The translations under genes and the position numbers were made by a program. A stretch of DNA of 36,824 bases, taken from assembly GCA_003225005.1 (NCBI GenBank), contig QIAN01000156.1, positions 1 through 36,824 on the forward strand, written 5' to 3'. This stretch comes from Acidobacteriota bacterium. Its GTDB lineage: Bacteria > Acidobacteriota > Terriglobia > Terriglobales > Acidobacteriaceae. Below are positions 27,248-36,199 of the stretch, in pieces. The notes below the pieces were generated by a model. It did no database searches and was not told where the DNA came from. It saw only the letters and a list, made by a program, of their open reading frames with translations. How positions within the stretch are numbered: position 1 is the first letter of the stretch; each line of letters begins with the position of its first letter.

Positions 27248-28051
27248 ACCCCCTCCTCGAAACTGTCCGGCGTTGCGACAACACAGGTGGAGAACTCTAG
27301 TGGTCAGCCCTTTAGTTGTCAACACGGTCACTAACCCGACACCCACGCCAACTCGGTCCGAAGGACCGGAGCGGGGAAGGATCCAGCGGCTTCCCGGATC
27401 GTTCTCCCCGAAGACCTTCCTAACGCGCTGTCGAGATGTGTTAAACAAAGCGTAATAAAACAAATACGGCTCCGCGATTCGAAGTGCAGCCGCAGCCGCA
27501 AACTCAGAGGAAGACAGCATGACCGTTGCAGACCGGAAGAGTTTGAGAGCGATGTGGGTGCGTACCATCCATGCCTGGCAGGGCTCAGGAAGTGAAGTTT
27601 GAGACCGAAATCGGTTATGCAGCGAAACGCAGTAGGACTGAACTAAGCAGACATCAATGGTAGCTAAAGCCTTGTAACGATAGTTGCACTCTGCACCGGT
27701 GAACTGCTTCAAGAAACAACGCAACGTTGGGATGGTCAGGAAGAAGGGAAGAAGCTGGATGAGAGCCCAACTGTGCCAAAAGTGAAGCCATCGGATCGCT
27801 GCGATTCGGCAGCATATCCCCAGGGGATTGACTGGCACCTCGTTGTCATTCGCCTGTGCCTTCCACGTAAAGTCATGTGGAGCTTTGGATTTGTCCTCGC
27901 TCATACGCCCTTCCAATTCCATCGAGGGTGTGCTGGAAATAAATTCTTCAGCGACTGGTACTCTCTCGACTTTCAGGCTCGCAGCGGACCGCGCCACCTT
28001 GGCTTCCTTCCAGCCGGACAGCCCATAGGTGCTGTCGCGTAGGAATCGCAT
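27044..28051 (-). CDS. Hypothetical ORF, probably 3'-degraded gene reading into the 67-aa gene
   Basis: An uninterrupted 335-codon frame. Residues from about 85 to 205 look like genuine protein (WLHFWHSWALIQLLPFF, then AWMVRTHIALKLFRSATVML and EPYLFYYALFNTSR); the YYALFNTSR piece recalls the helix of HEPN-like proteins, which is a loose resemblance only. After that, the sequence (GSRWILPRSGPSDRVGVGVG) is not protein-like until it joins the well-started 67-residue gene. A better start than 28051 may be the ATG at 27902-27904, preceded by GGAAGGG. I read it as a gene whose 3' end was lost, leaving a chance readthrough. It could equally be one full-length unknown protein. Confidence 0.35.
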   Translation of the reverse strand: MRFLRDSTYGLSGWKEAKVARSAASLKVERVPVAEEFISSTPSMELEGRMSEDKSKAPHDFTWKAQANDNEVPVNPLGICCRIAAIRWLHFWHSWALIQLLPFFLTIPTLRCFLKQFTGAECNYRYKALATIDVCLVQSYCVSLHNRFRSQTSLPEPCQAWMVRTHIALKLFRSATVMLSSSEFAAAAALRIAEPYLFYYALFNTSRQRVRKVFGENDPGSRWILPRSGPSDRVGVGVGLVTVLTTKGLTTRVLHLCCRNAGQFRGGGMAKGRKPGNLTPEDVERLKKSFAAVQKEEQLIRPQLRTKLDAKIQLLHDDLMELAHFTGDDDDVREK

Positions 28052-28276
28052 GTTCTTGGGGTTAGCAAACTACTCCTTTCTAACGCTGAAATTCCTGATG
28101 CAGAGAACCAATGTTTCTGCGGGTTCGAAGGAGCAGAGTTTGGAGGGGTTTTCTAACATGCCGAGAGGCGAATTCGAGTGCTACAGTTGCCAGCGTGGAC
28201 GAGGGCCGCAAACGCGTGCTGTTGATTGCCGCTAGTATCCTCGCTGCGCGAAAGAGGGGGAGTAGATAAAGAAGCC

Positions 28277-28468
28277 TTACCGGTGGCCGCCTTCGCCCTG
28301 CTCCTGCATAAGGCGCTCGAAGTTTGACCAGTTAATCTTGAAGCCAAATTGCTTGTTTGCCGGCACCCAAACGAGTGAACCGTTGCTAATCCGAAGCCTC
28401 CCGAGCATTTGTGCGTCTCGCTTCACCTTCAATTCGAGGTCTGCCTTTCCGAGCTCTCTCTCAGGTAG
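28277..28468 (-). CDS. Small conserved-looking protein, start codon uncertain
   Basis: The reverse frame reads PERELGKADLELKVKRDAQM, LGRLRISNGSLVWVPANK, then FGFKINWSNFERLMQEQG and a stop, about 63 residues. The layout (strand, basic turn, SNGSLVW strand, GFKINWxxF) is that of a small protein I have seen widely in Acidobacteria and Proteobacteria, without a known function. No ATG, GTG or TTG lies where the protein should begin: the codon before PERELGK is CTA and the next codon upstream is a stop. Either the start codon was lost by mutation or translation begins at an internal TTG or GTG. Not detected by a normal start-to-stop scan. Confidence 0.45.
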   Translation of the reverse strand, partial: LPERELGKADLELKVKRDAQMLGRLRISNGSLVWVPANKQFGFKINWSNFERLMQEQGEGGHR

Positions 28469-28534
28469 CTACAGTCAAATCGTTTGGCTTGCTGCGGCAA
28501 CTTTGGCGAAAAGCGCAGATGTTGAACCGCGCGG

Positions 28535-29338
28535 TCATGGCGCCCGCTTCACGTCTTTTTTGAGGCGGAACGCGTGCAGGATATCCAACGCGAATTCGCT
28601 CACGAAATTGTAGCCACTGCCGATTCCTGCCTGGGACAACATGCTGTATGCACCGCCTTTCCATATGTTGCGTTGCGCCGGCAGCCACGTGTTGTAGAGC
28701 AAGCCGGCGGCGAAGGCCCCGGCATACATCGGGACTTGTGGCCGGAGTTCACGCTCAGTTCGGTTATAGGCTACAAAGTTTCTTGATAGGGCGTGGCGGG
28801 TGCGAGGCCAGAATCCGTTGCAACGGCAAAAGTCGTACCGAGGCTCATATCCGAGCAGAGCGTTCCCTCCCGCGAGCACGCTGTTCTGAACGACAAACTG
28901 TCCGTACCGCGCTGCGTAGCGTCTGCCGTAGCCAGGAAAGCCGCCGCCCCAGTCGTGGGGTTCACCACGCGCTTGGTCAATTCCGGCTGAAAACGCCCTG
29001 GCCACGTAAGATCCAGCGGTGAGGAACATCTGCCGAATATAAATCTGCCCTCGCTGCGTATTGGTTAACGGCTCGAGCTGCTCCTGCACCGGAACATATG
29101 GACCAATGATCCACTCGATCGGCAGCCGTCCGAGACTTGCGGGTCTCGATGGCGCATTTTCTTGCTTCCTGGGGTTCTCTGGATATTTATCATCGGGACT
29201 CGGGCTACGCTGCTGTGCTGCTCCAGGTAGCACCAACAAGCCGAATCCGAGACACAACGCAAAAGTCAGACGTGCGAAGGCCCAAGCATCCCTGCAGGTT
29301 CTTAACCGTGTTTGTGAGAAGAATATGGGTTGAAGCAT
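28535..29338 (-). CDS. Secreted protein of unknown function
   Basis: 267 residues. The N-terminus has a basic start, a hydrophobic core (FALCLGFGLLVLPGAA) and a likely cleavage after GAAQ, so the product is exported. The mature part includes WGGGFPGYGRRYAARYGQ, a Cys pair in EPRYDFCRCNGFWPRTRHAL, and PMYAGAFAAGLLYNTWLP near the end, giving alternating amphipathic stretches. I believe it belongs to a conserved acidobacterial family of exported proteins, possibly outer-membrane associated, but no function is known to me. It stands about 70 bases upstream of the small frame at 28277-28468 on the same strand. Confidence 0.75.
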   Translation of the reverse strand: MLQPIFFSQTRLRTCRDAWAFARLTFALCLGFGLLVLPGAAQQRSPSPDDKYPENPRKQENAPSRPASLGRLPIEWIIGPYVPVQEQLEPLTNTQRGQIYIRQMFLTAGSYVARAFSAGIDQARGEPHDWGGGFPGYGRRYAARYGQFVVQNSVLAGGNALLGYEPRYDFCRCNGFWPRTRHALSRNFVAYNRTERELRPQVPMYAGAFAAGLLYNTWLPAQRNIWKGGAYSMLSQAGIGSGYNFVSEFALDILHAFRLKKDVKRAP

Positions 29339-29645
29339 GGTTGGAAATCTGCTTCCGTCCGGTAGGCAGCAATGAAGGTCGATTGATTATGCCAGTATAA
29401 AGAGCGTACTCCCTTTTGCACTGCAACCCAAACATTTTGTGGCAAATGGCTTCGGAGCTGAAAAGCGCGGGAGCGCCCGTCACCGCGGAGAAGAAAAGCC
29501 AAACTAGCTGGCTCGTGCTCTGCAAAGGATGTTTCACGCCCACCTTTGCCCGGCAGCATCATGATCGCGGACCGTATCGATCTCTGGAACTAGCGCCAAG
29601 CAAGGAACGGGGAGTCATCTAACAGCTATTCGGCGCGTTCCGTCA
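29339..29645. other. Intergenic, no gene seen
   Basis: About 307 bases. Short frames on both strands lack recognisable domains and ribosome binding sites. It should hold the promoter of the secreted-protein gene on the reverse strand. Confidence 0.45.
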
Positions 29646-30338
29646 CTACTGCACCGGCGTGAGTTGATGAAACCCCAGTCCTCGAGAGACGTTGGAATTG
29701 ACCTTCACGCCGTTGACATAGTAGTTGGCCTTTGGCCCGCTGAATACCTGAAACTGGCTCCCCGTCATGGGATCCGAAACAGTTTGCAGACCCGTAAGCG
29801 CCTCTCCAAAGCTTGAAACTTGCTGTTGCTGCGCGCTTTGATGCGCTTCAAAGCGGGCCACTTGCTGATTCATTGCTGCCGTACGCTGTTCGTGGTGGTA
29901 GGCCTGCATTTGGCTCATCAACTGCTGAAACCCCTTCCGGATTTGATCTAAGCCCATCTGCGTCACCTGATTCTGATAGTGGACCCACTGCGGATTCTTC
30001 TCCCAGGTGTTAATCATGTGCTGAACCACGCTGTGGGCCAGCTCCGCACGATCCGCGGTGCTGATGATGCTGATGGGAGTAACAAACCAGAGGCCGTCGT
30101 TAGTGTTAAGTGCGGTACGCACATATACGGTAACGATTCGCGGGCCGTCAGAGGTGTCGCAATCATAGGAAACGGTGCCTTCAGTGGCTTTGGTGAGACC
30201 GGGATCGTCTTTCCAGGCGGGAAGCATTTCAGGAGTCCAATCCGGCTGCTGCCGCTTCACGCCCTTGCAAATTCGGGAAAAACGGTGCTTCACATAAAGT
30301 TCGGCATAGGAGTGGCCGTCCCGGGGATCGACGAAGTT
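29646..30338 (-). pseudogene. Secreted-type hypothetical protein, 5'-truncated
   Basis: The homologous-looking frame begins with NFVDPRDGHSYAELYVKHRF and continues through WTPEMLPAWKDDP, VSYDCDTSDGPRI, a long Gln-rich helix (AYHHEQRTAAMNQQ) and QTVSDPMTGSQFQVFSGPK to the stop. The first residues are in the middle of a domain, the sequence before them in this frame is not protein-like, and there is no signal peptide; a GTG at 30291-30293 is the first possible start but cuts into the domain. I infer that the 5' half, with its signal peptide, was lost. The break is next to the divergent ABC permease genes, whose own partner genes are also missing. Confidence 0.6.
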
Positions 30339-30529
30339 TAATGGTCCCGTCGTGAGTTGTATGGGGTGGGTTGATCGGTGGGGATTTGTACGAAGCTGCG
30401 GCAGACGGTTCCGCAGGTCGGAGACTGCTTACTGAGTTGGCGATAAATCGCGTTCTAGTAGGTTTGCACTCACTGACCGTGGTTGTGAGCGTAACCGCCT
30501 GGTTTCGTAAATTATCCAGATCGGTCGAA

Positions 30530-31804
30530 ATGGCCAAAGGTACAATGTCTCTGATCATGCGGATGATCTTGGACATCTTCGCGCAAATCTTCCGCACGCT
30601 GTGGGCACACAAGCTACGCTCATTCCTCACCATGTTTGGCGTTGCCTGGGGTGTGGGATCGTTGCTGCTACTCGTCGGCCTGGGCGAAGGTTTCCGCTCG
30701 GGAAACAAGCGGGGGCTGGCCGAATACGGGGAAAACATCATGTTTATCTTCCCCGGCCGTGCGCCCGTGGTCGCAGGCAGCATGAACTCCGCCCGCAGCT
30801 ATCTGCTTACCTACCAGGACTACGCGGACATCCGTAGGGAAGCTCCCCACGTTCGCAAGGCTTCGCCTCTTCTGGCTCGCGATGATGTGCGTGCGGTTAG
30901 CGAATTCGCCACTGCCAACGGGCAGATTGTCGGCGTGGAGCCTCAGTTCAATGAGATCCGGTTTCTTCCGATCAAGGAGGGGCGCTGGCTCAATGGCCTG
31001 GACGAATCTCAGAAACGCAACGTCATCGTCCTCGGCGACGAACTGACCAGGAACCTCTTCTCCGGACGACCCGCGATGGGCGCAGACATCCTGCTCAACG
31101 ACATAAGGTTTGAAGTGATCGGCACCATCAAGCGCATCGGCCGGGGTGACGAAAACTTTACCAACATGCGCGGCTACATTCCGTTCCAGGTGATGGCCAC
31201 ATGCTTCCCGCTTAAGGGCAAGAACCACCAAAACTCCATGTCCCTGATCAATTATCAGCCTCGCGTTACCGCGGAGCACTTGCTCGCGCAGGAAGACGTC
31301 CGCAAGATCATCGCTCGTAATCACGGCTTCGACTACCGCGATCTAGACGCCTTCGAGAGCATGGATACAGTTCAGCAGGCCGAGATGATGGGCAAGATTT
31401 TCGATGCCATGAATATGTTCCTGGGCACGGTGGGACTGGTGACCCTGGCTCTTGGCGCGATTGGCGTCATCAACATCATGCTGGTGGCTGTTAGTGAACG
31501 CACCCGTGAGATCGGATTGCGCAAAGCCCTGGGGGCCACCAATCGCAGCATTCTGGTCCAGTTTTTTCTGGAAGGAATTCTTCTTACGTTATTTAGTGGA
31601 CTGATCGGAATGGGGCTAGCGGGTGCCCTGATGGCACTGCTCGGTACGCAACAAGGACCGGGGGGATTTGATCCTCCCAAGCTGGTGCCCGCGTCGGCGA
31701 TTCTGGCGATCGCCTGCTTGACGCTGGCGGGCGTAGCGGCCGGGCTATATCCCGCGCGCAAGGCCGCCATGCTGCAGCCCGTGGAAGCGCTCCGGCAGGA
31801 ATAG
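30530..31804 (+). CDS. ABC transporter permease, MacB/FtsX type
   Basis: Inner-membrane permease of the MacB class, 424 residues from the ATG at 30530. One N-terminal membrane helix (FLTMFGVAWGVGSLLLLVGL) is followed by a periplasmic MacB_PCD core domain (about 45-290), then three helices forming the FtsX domain, with LGAIGVINIMLVAVSERTRE and the closing YPARKAAMLQPVEALR. MacB-type systems export macrolides, peptides or lipoproteins or act mechanically in the periplasm. The frame is open to 30371, but protein-like sequence begins at about MSLIMRMILDIF, so later ATGs (30545, 30557) are also possible. The ATPase and membrane-fusion partners normally found upstream are absent. Confidence 0.85.
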   Translation: MAKGTMSLIMRMILDIFAQIFRTLWAHKLRSFLTMFGVAWGVGSLLLLVGLGEGFRSGNKRGLAEYGENIMFIFPGRAPVVAGSMNSARSYLLTYQDYADIRREAPHVRKASPLLARDDVRAVSEFATANGQIVGVEPQFNEIRFLPIKEGRWLNGLDESQKRNVIVLGDELTRNLFSGRPAMGADILLNDIRFEVIGTIKRIGRGDENFTNMRGYIPFQVMATCFPLKGKNHQNSMSLINYQPRVTAEHLLAQEDVRKIIARNHGFDYRDLDAFESMDTVQQAEMMGKIFDAMNMFLGTVGLVTLALGAIGVINIMLVAVSERTREIGLRKALGATNRSILVQFFLEGILLTLFSGLIGMGLAGALMALLGTQQGPGGFDPPKLVPASAILAIACLTLAGVAAGLYPARKAAMLQPVEALRQE

Positions 31805-31835
31805 GCCACTTAAGGTTAAGACCAGGGTTAAGACG

Positions 31836-33076
31836 ATGTTGCGTGATTTGCTCCTCGAAGCCTACGGCGCCATGCGGCACAACCGTCGCCGCACCACGCT
31901 CACCATGCTCGGCATGGCTTGGGGTATCGCCACGGTTGTGATGCTGCTGTCCTACGGCAACGGGTTCGGCCAGGCCTGCGCCAATATTTTCGCCAACTTC
32001 GGCACCAAGCTGATGATCATGGTCCCTGGCCGCAGTTCTATGCAGGCTGGCGGCCAGAAAGCAGGCGCGCCCATACGCTTTACCCTCGATGACGTGGACA
32101 CGCTTACCACCAACATCCCTCAAATCACTCACATCACCCTAGAAGCCTCCAAGCAGGCCAACATCCAGTACGAGACGCGGACGTTCCCCTTCAACGTCAC
32201 CGGTAACTATCCAACGTGCTTTCCATCCGCGCGCTCAAGCTGGCGCTGGGCCGCTTCTACAACGCGGAAGATGAGATACAGCACGCCCGCGTGGCCGTCA
32301 TTGGCTCCGAGGCCAAAGAAAAACTTTTCTCTGGACGGAACGCACTGGGCGAACGAATTCGCATCGATGGCCTCAGCGTTGAAGTCATCGGGATCCTGAG
32401 CCCCAAGATGCAGGCGGGCGACGACAATATTAACCGCGCGATCTACATCCCTTTCACCACCATGAGCGGCGTTAAAGACACGCATTACCTCGACTCCATC
32501 TGGTTCAACTATGAAACCCCAGCCTATGAAGATCTCGAACACACCATGCGTTCCGTAATGGCCATAGCACACAAGTTCAACCCCAGCGACCGGCGCGCCA
32601 TGTTGGTATTTAACCTCATGGAACAAGTCCACCAGTTCGAAATGATTACGCTGGGCCTGAAGGTTCTGCTGGGCTTTATCGGCACGCTCACGTTGGGCAT
32701 CGGCGGAGTTGGCCTCATGAACATCATGCTGGTCTCGGTGACGCAGCGCACCCGTGAGATTGGTGTGGAAAAGGCGCTGGGTGCGTGCAGGAGTCACATC
32801 CTCCTTCAGTTCCTGGCCGAATCTCTGACCATCACTTTCATCGGCGGCGCGCTGGGAGTCATCCTGGCCTATGGGGTCTCATTTTCCGTCGGAAGGCTCA
32901 CGTTGTACAGCGCCATAGCGAAGAACGCGGAAGGCGGCGATGTCCGCCTGGTCATTGCTCCGAGCACACTGCTCGTGGCTACGCTTATCCTCGCTGCCGT
33001 AGGGTTGGTGAGCGGGATGGTACCCGCCGTCCGTGCCTCGCGTCTGGACCCCATTGAGGCTTTGCGGTACGAATAG
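31836..33076 (+). pseudogene. ABC transporter permease, MacB/FtsX type, frameshifted
   Basis: The first frame (31836 to about 32213) gives an N-terminal helix (LTMLGMAWGIATVVMLL) and the start of a MacB_PCD domain ending VTGNYP. The rest (VLSIRALKLALGRFY onward) is in the next frame to the stop at 33076, with the FtsX helices, GGVGLMNIMLVSVTQRTRE and SRLDPIEALRYE. Inserting one A in TATCCAACGTG at 32211-32217 restores a seamless protein (NYPNVLSIR) of about 413 residues. This is either a real recent inactivation or a sequencing error in a short A run. It follows the first permease by 31 bases, so they would be one operon and could form a heterodimer. Confidence 0.8.
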
Positions 33077-33206
33077 CTTCGCCATTTCGCTCATTGAGGG
33101 GTTATCAGCGTTATGGCCTTTTATAATGCGATTACACTTATTATTGAGCGGCTTGCACAAAAGAAAGTACCCGTCTTCCGAAAGACCTCCTCCAGAATCA
33201 TGAAGG

Positions 33207-34484
33207 CTAAGGCACCACGGCCTTTACCGGCGTCGAGCGGGCACTCTCTTTCCTACTCGAGTTTACGGCTGTGGCAGCATAGTAATACGTGTGATCGGAG
33301 ACGACGGTATCGTCTTTGTACGCGGTGTTCGAGTCCAAGGTGGCATTGATCTTGGCATAGGGGCCGCTCGCGCTGGCACTGCGATAAACATTGTAGCCCA
33401 CAACCTCCGAAGTGCTGGCCTTCCACCAGAGGCTGACGCTGTGCGGCGTCACGGTGCCAATGCCGGTAAGCGATTCAAGTGCATGCGAGTTGGAGGCGTT
33501 GCTGGTAAACGAGAGGGAGCCAGAAATGTTCCCGCTGCTTTTTGGCGTGAAGGCCACATGGGATGAAACGCTTTGGCCTGCTGCGATCGTCAACGGAAAA
33601 AAAGCCCCCTTTAGGACAAATTGGGAACTGCTGCTGGTAGCAGAAGACACGGTCACACTGGCGCCGGCAGCGCTCATGGTGATTGGTCGAGTCTGCGTCG
33701 TTTTCACAAGCACGTCGCCGAAGTTCAGTGGCGCTGGAGCTATGAGCAACTGGCCCGCGGAGGTTGGAGTTCCGGTGCCCCTCAGAGGTATGTCGATACC
33801 GGGATAGGAAATGACGACACTACCGCCAACCAACCCCGCGGCTCGGGGAGCGAATTTAACGTTCAATTTCACACTCTGCCCAGCCTGCAGAACCAATGGT
33901 AAGGTCGGCCCGGTGACTGAGAATCCGTTACCCGTCGTATAGAAGGCCACGAGCCTTACCTTCCAGGAGCGAGTGTTGGTAAGCACTACCGACACCTTGG
34001 AACTGCTTCCCAGCGCCACCTCGCCGAAGGAAATGCTAGAGGGATTGGCCTTCACCGCTTGCCTGGTTACACCCGTTCCGCCCAAACCAAGCTGTAAAGT
34101 CGAGTTTGAAGCGTTACTGGTAAACGTGACCTTCCCTCCGGTCGATCCAGTCGCGGTCGGAGCAAACCTCACATTCAGGACGACGCTCTGCCCCGCAGTC
34201 AGATGCAACGGCAGAGTCAAATGGGACACACTGAATTCGCGGCCACTCAATTTCATCGCCGACACTGTGACGCTGGTATGTCCGCTATTCTTGAGAATGG
34301 CCAGTTGCGTCTCCGTTCGATCGACAGTGACATTGCCAAAGCGCAGACTGGTCGGTGTACAAGTCAGTTGCTGGGTGACGGCTCGTGCGCCCAAAGTGAA
34401 TAGCGTGACGAATGCAGTAAGCGTGATGATGGAAGAGACACGGATTGAAAAGGATTGGGTAATCGACTGGGGGAGTTGCCGCAT
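33207..34484 (-). CDS. Secreted protein with ASH-type domains and fibronectin III domain
   Basis: From the ATG at 34482-34484 the product has 425 residues: a signal peptide (SIITLTAFVTLFTLGARAVT), then three tandem ASH/HYDIN-type immunoglobulin-like domains, each with the pattern P-x-S/L-x-FG-x-V and LxAGQSVxLxVxFAP (for example LTAGQSVVLNVRFAP, LQAGQSVKLNVKFAP, IAAGQSVSSHVAFTP), and a C-terminal fibronectin III domain (SLWWKASTSEVVGYNVYRS to the end). This is a 'choice-of-anchor'-like surface or periplasmic protein, likely adhesive or structural. The frame is open to 34607, but that start would put over 40 charged residues before the signal peptide. No catalytic domain is visible. Confidence 0.8.
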   Translation of the reverse strand: MRQLPQSITQSFSIRVSSIITLTAFVTLFTLGARAVTQQLTCTPTSLRFGNVTVDRTETQLAILKNSGHTSVTVSAMKLSGREFSVSHLTLPLHLTAGQSVVLNVRFAPTATGSTGGKVTFTSNASNSTLQLGLGGTGVTRQAVKANPSSISFGEVALGSSSKVSVVLTNTRSWKVRLVAFYTTGNGFSVTGPTLPLVLQAGQSVKLNVKFAPRAAGLVGGSVVISYPGIDIPLRGTGTPTSAGQLLIAPAPLNFGDVLVKTTQTRPITMSAAGASVTVSSATSSSSQFVLKGAFFPLTIAAGQSVSSHVAFTPKSSGNISGSLSFTSNASNSHALESLTGIGTVTPHSVSLWWKASTSEVVGYNVYRSASASGPYAKINATLDSNTAYKDDTVVSDHTYYYAATAVNSSRKESARSTPVKAVVP

Positions 34485-34866
34485 GCCATTGAGATTGAAG
34501 ACCTGGAATCTGCCCTTGGGTAGATGTCGGAAGGACATGCCGCGGAGGACTCGCTGCGGTTTCGGCGGGTTACTGTTGAAAATGTTTGGTCCGCCGCTCG
34601 AGTGCAAGAAGAATTCGATGGAACGAGAAGCAGTCTGCGAAAATGTATCCGGCCTTTAGTGGAGAATGGTCTCCGGGCGCATGATGATGATCCGCGCGTG
34701 CCCGTCCTTGTTAATCGCCGCGGTCATGAAAGACCCGTATTTCAACGCAGGTTCTCGGGCACGCCATTTGACTGTTCTTTCGTCCTTTTCTGTTCTTCTG
34801 CAGACTTCTGGGAAACGAACTTCAAAGTCACTTCGTCTAGCTGGCAACCGCGAGGGCAGTAGTCAG

Positions 34867-35670
34867 ATGAGACCGGAAGATTCACGCGGCGAAGCAACAA
34901 TTCCTCGTTATGCCCGTGTCAATATCAACGCCTATTATAGTTCGAACCTCGGCCGTCATGTGTTTGGAGCGGCGGCTTTGGCCTTTGGCCTCATCACGCT
35001 GGCCTGGCACGACTTCAACGGCTGGCATCTACCACGTTACATTGTCTACCCCGCCGCCGCTGCCGAGATCTTCGGCGGAGCTGCGATTCAGTTCCGTCGG
35101 ACCGCGAAAACGGGCGCAGTCGTCCTTGGTGCGGTTTATCTTGTCTTCGCCTTACTGTGCGTGCCACAAATCTTCGCCAAACCGCAGATCTACAATAGCT
35201 GGGGCAACTTCTTCGAGCAGTTCTCCCTCGTGACCGGAGCGGCGATCGTTTATGCGCGCTCGTCATCGCCATGGTCACGGGAAACGCTTAATCGGATCGG
35301 CCGCATTCTCTTGGGCATCTGTGCCGCTTCCTTTACCCTCGAACAGGCGATTTATCTTGGCGCTACCGCCAATCTTGTTCCGAAGTGGCTTCCGCCAACT
35401 CAGATGTTTTGGGCGGTAACGACGACTGTTCTGTTCGCACTCGCGGCTGTGGCTCTTCTTACGAATCGAATGGCACTTCTCGCGACTCGCCTTCTGACAA
35501 TGATGCTCGTGATCTTTGGGCTACTCGTGTGGGTACTGTTGATTCTTTCGGATCCCCACAATCATGCGAATTGGAGCGAAACCGCCGAGACCTTCGCGAT
35601 TGCCGGAGCAGCATGGATTCTCGCTGATCTCCTCGGCGAGTATCGGCTCAATGACCATCGCCCGCGATGA
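34867..35670 (+). CDS. Polytopic membrane protein of unknown function
   Basis: 267 residues from the ATG at 34867, chosen because the frame upstream to 34666 does not look protein-like and overlaps the promoter side of the reverse gene. About eight hydrophobic segments are visible (for example VFGAAALAFGLITLAW, GAVVLGAVYLVFALLCV, LLTMMLVIFGLLVWVLLIL). The arrangement, including the FGLITLAWHDFNGW start, resembles DoxX-like or DUF-type small membrane proteins, without a firm family. Hydrophilic loops are short and carry no recognisable active site. A 7-bp stem (CACCCCG/CGGGGTG, 35691-35709) lies after the stop and may terminate transcription, though no T run follows. Confidence 0.7.
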   Translation: MRPEDSRGEATIPRYARVNINAYYSSNLGRHVFGAAALAFGLITLAWHDFNGWHLPRYIVYPAAAAEIFGGAAIQFRRTAKTGAVVLGAVYLVFALLCVPQIFAKPQIYNSWGNFFEQFSLVTGAAIVYARSSSPWSRETLNRIGRILLGICAASFTLEQAIYLGATANLVPKWLPPTQMFWAVTTTVLFALAAVALLTNRMALLATRLLTMMLVIFGLLVWVLLILSDPHNHANWSETAETFAIAGAAWILADLLGEYRLNDHRPR

Positions 35671-36061
35671 TGGAGTTCCCTCCACAGTCTCACCCCGGGT
35701 GCCGGGGTGATTCTCAGCTGGTCCTATTAAAGGGGATGTCAAGTGAAAAACACTTCTCCCTGCCGGAACGCCAGAAATATTTTCCGGCATCCAGCCCCTC
35801 GCCATAGTGCCGACACTTCTTCTTTAGCTGCTTGACCGTTCAGCCCGGTCGCGGAGCGGCCTTGTAAGCCGCGGAGCGACGGGGCCCCCGTGTTTCTTCC
35901 TTCCTGTGGGGGTTTCATGTTCGTCATGACGGTGCCGTTCGGTTCTCTGAAACTCACAAGCTAACCTGGTTGCAGAGTTGCCAACCATGGTCCTATCTGA
36001 GACTCGTGGCCTACAGCTTTGTTGGGTCGTGCGAGGGGGCATAGGGTGAAATTGGAGACTG
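35671..36061. other. Intergenic with several short inverted repeats
   Basis: No supportable gene in about 390 bases. It holds the 7-bp stem at 35691-35709, a perfect 8-bp inverted repeat TGCCGGAA/TTCCGGCA (35761-35768 and 35782-35789), and two GCGGAGCG copies near 35850-35880. Reverse frames of 72 codons overlap here but lack domains. Confidence 0.4.
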
Positions 36062-36199
36062 GGTGCCGAAGCACCACAAATCGCCTAACAACTGAGTTGA
36101 TACTCTTCCCTCGACCCGAGCGTCTCAAAAAGAAACCCGACTGCCACCGCCAAGGATGATCCCCAAGGGAATGGAACGGACTCTTGGTCCGAGACGCTC
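36062..36199 (-). other. Structured noncoding tail downstream of the IS110 transposase relic
   Basis: Reverse-strand reading: a 9-base inverted repeat GAGCGTCTC/GAGACGCTC (36191-36199 and 36118-36126) encloses about 64 bases with internal pairing (GGAC-CAAGA-GTCC, and CCTTGG/CCAAG pieces). Beyond it lies a very stable UUCG hairpin, GGTGC-TTCG-GCACC (36062-36075). IS110-family elements carry a guide (bridge/seek) RNA in a noncoding end; in the IS1111 group this is downstream of the transposase. The identity is inference. Confidence 0.35.

Noticed and set aside
35739..36042. Overlapping 72-codon reverse frames
   Set aside because: No ribosome binding site or domain; composition suggests noncoding DNA with inverted repeats.
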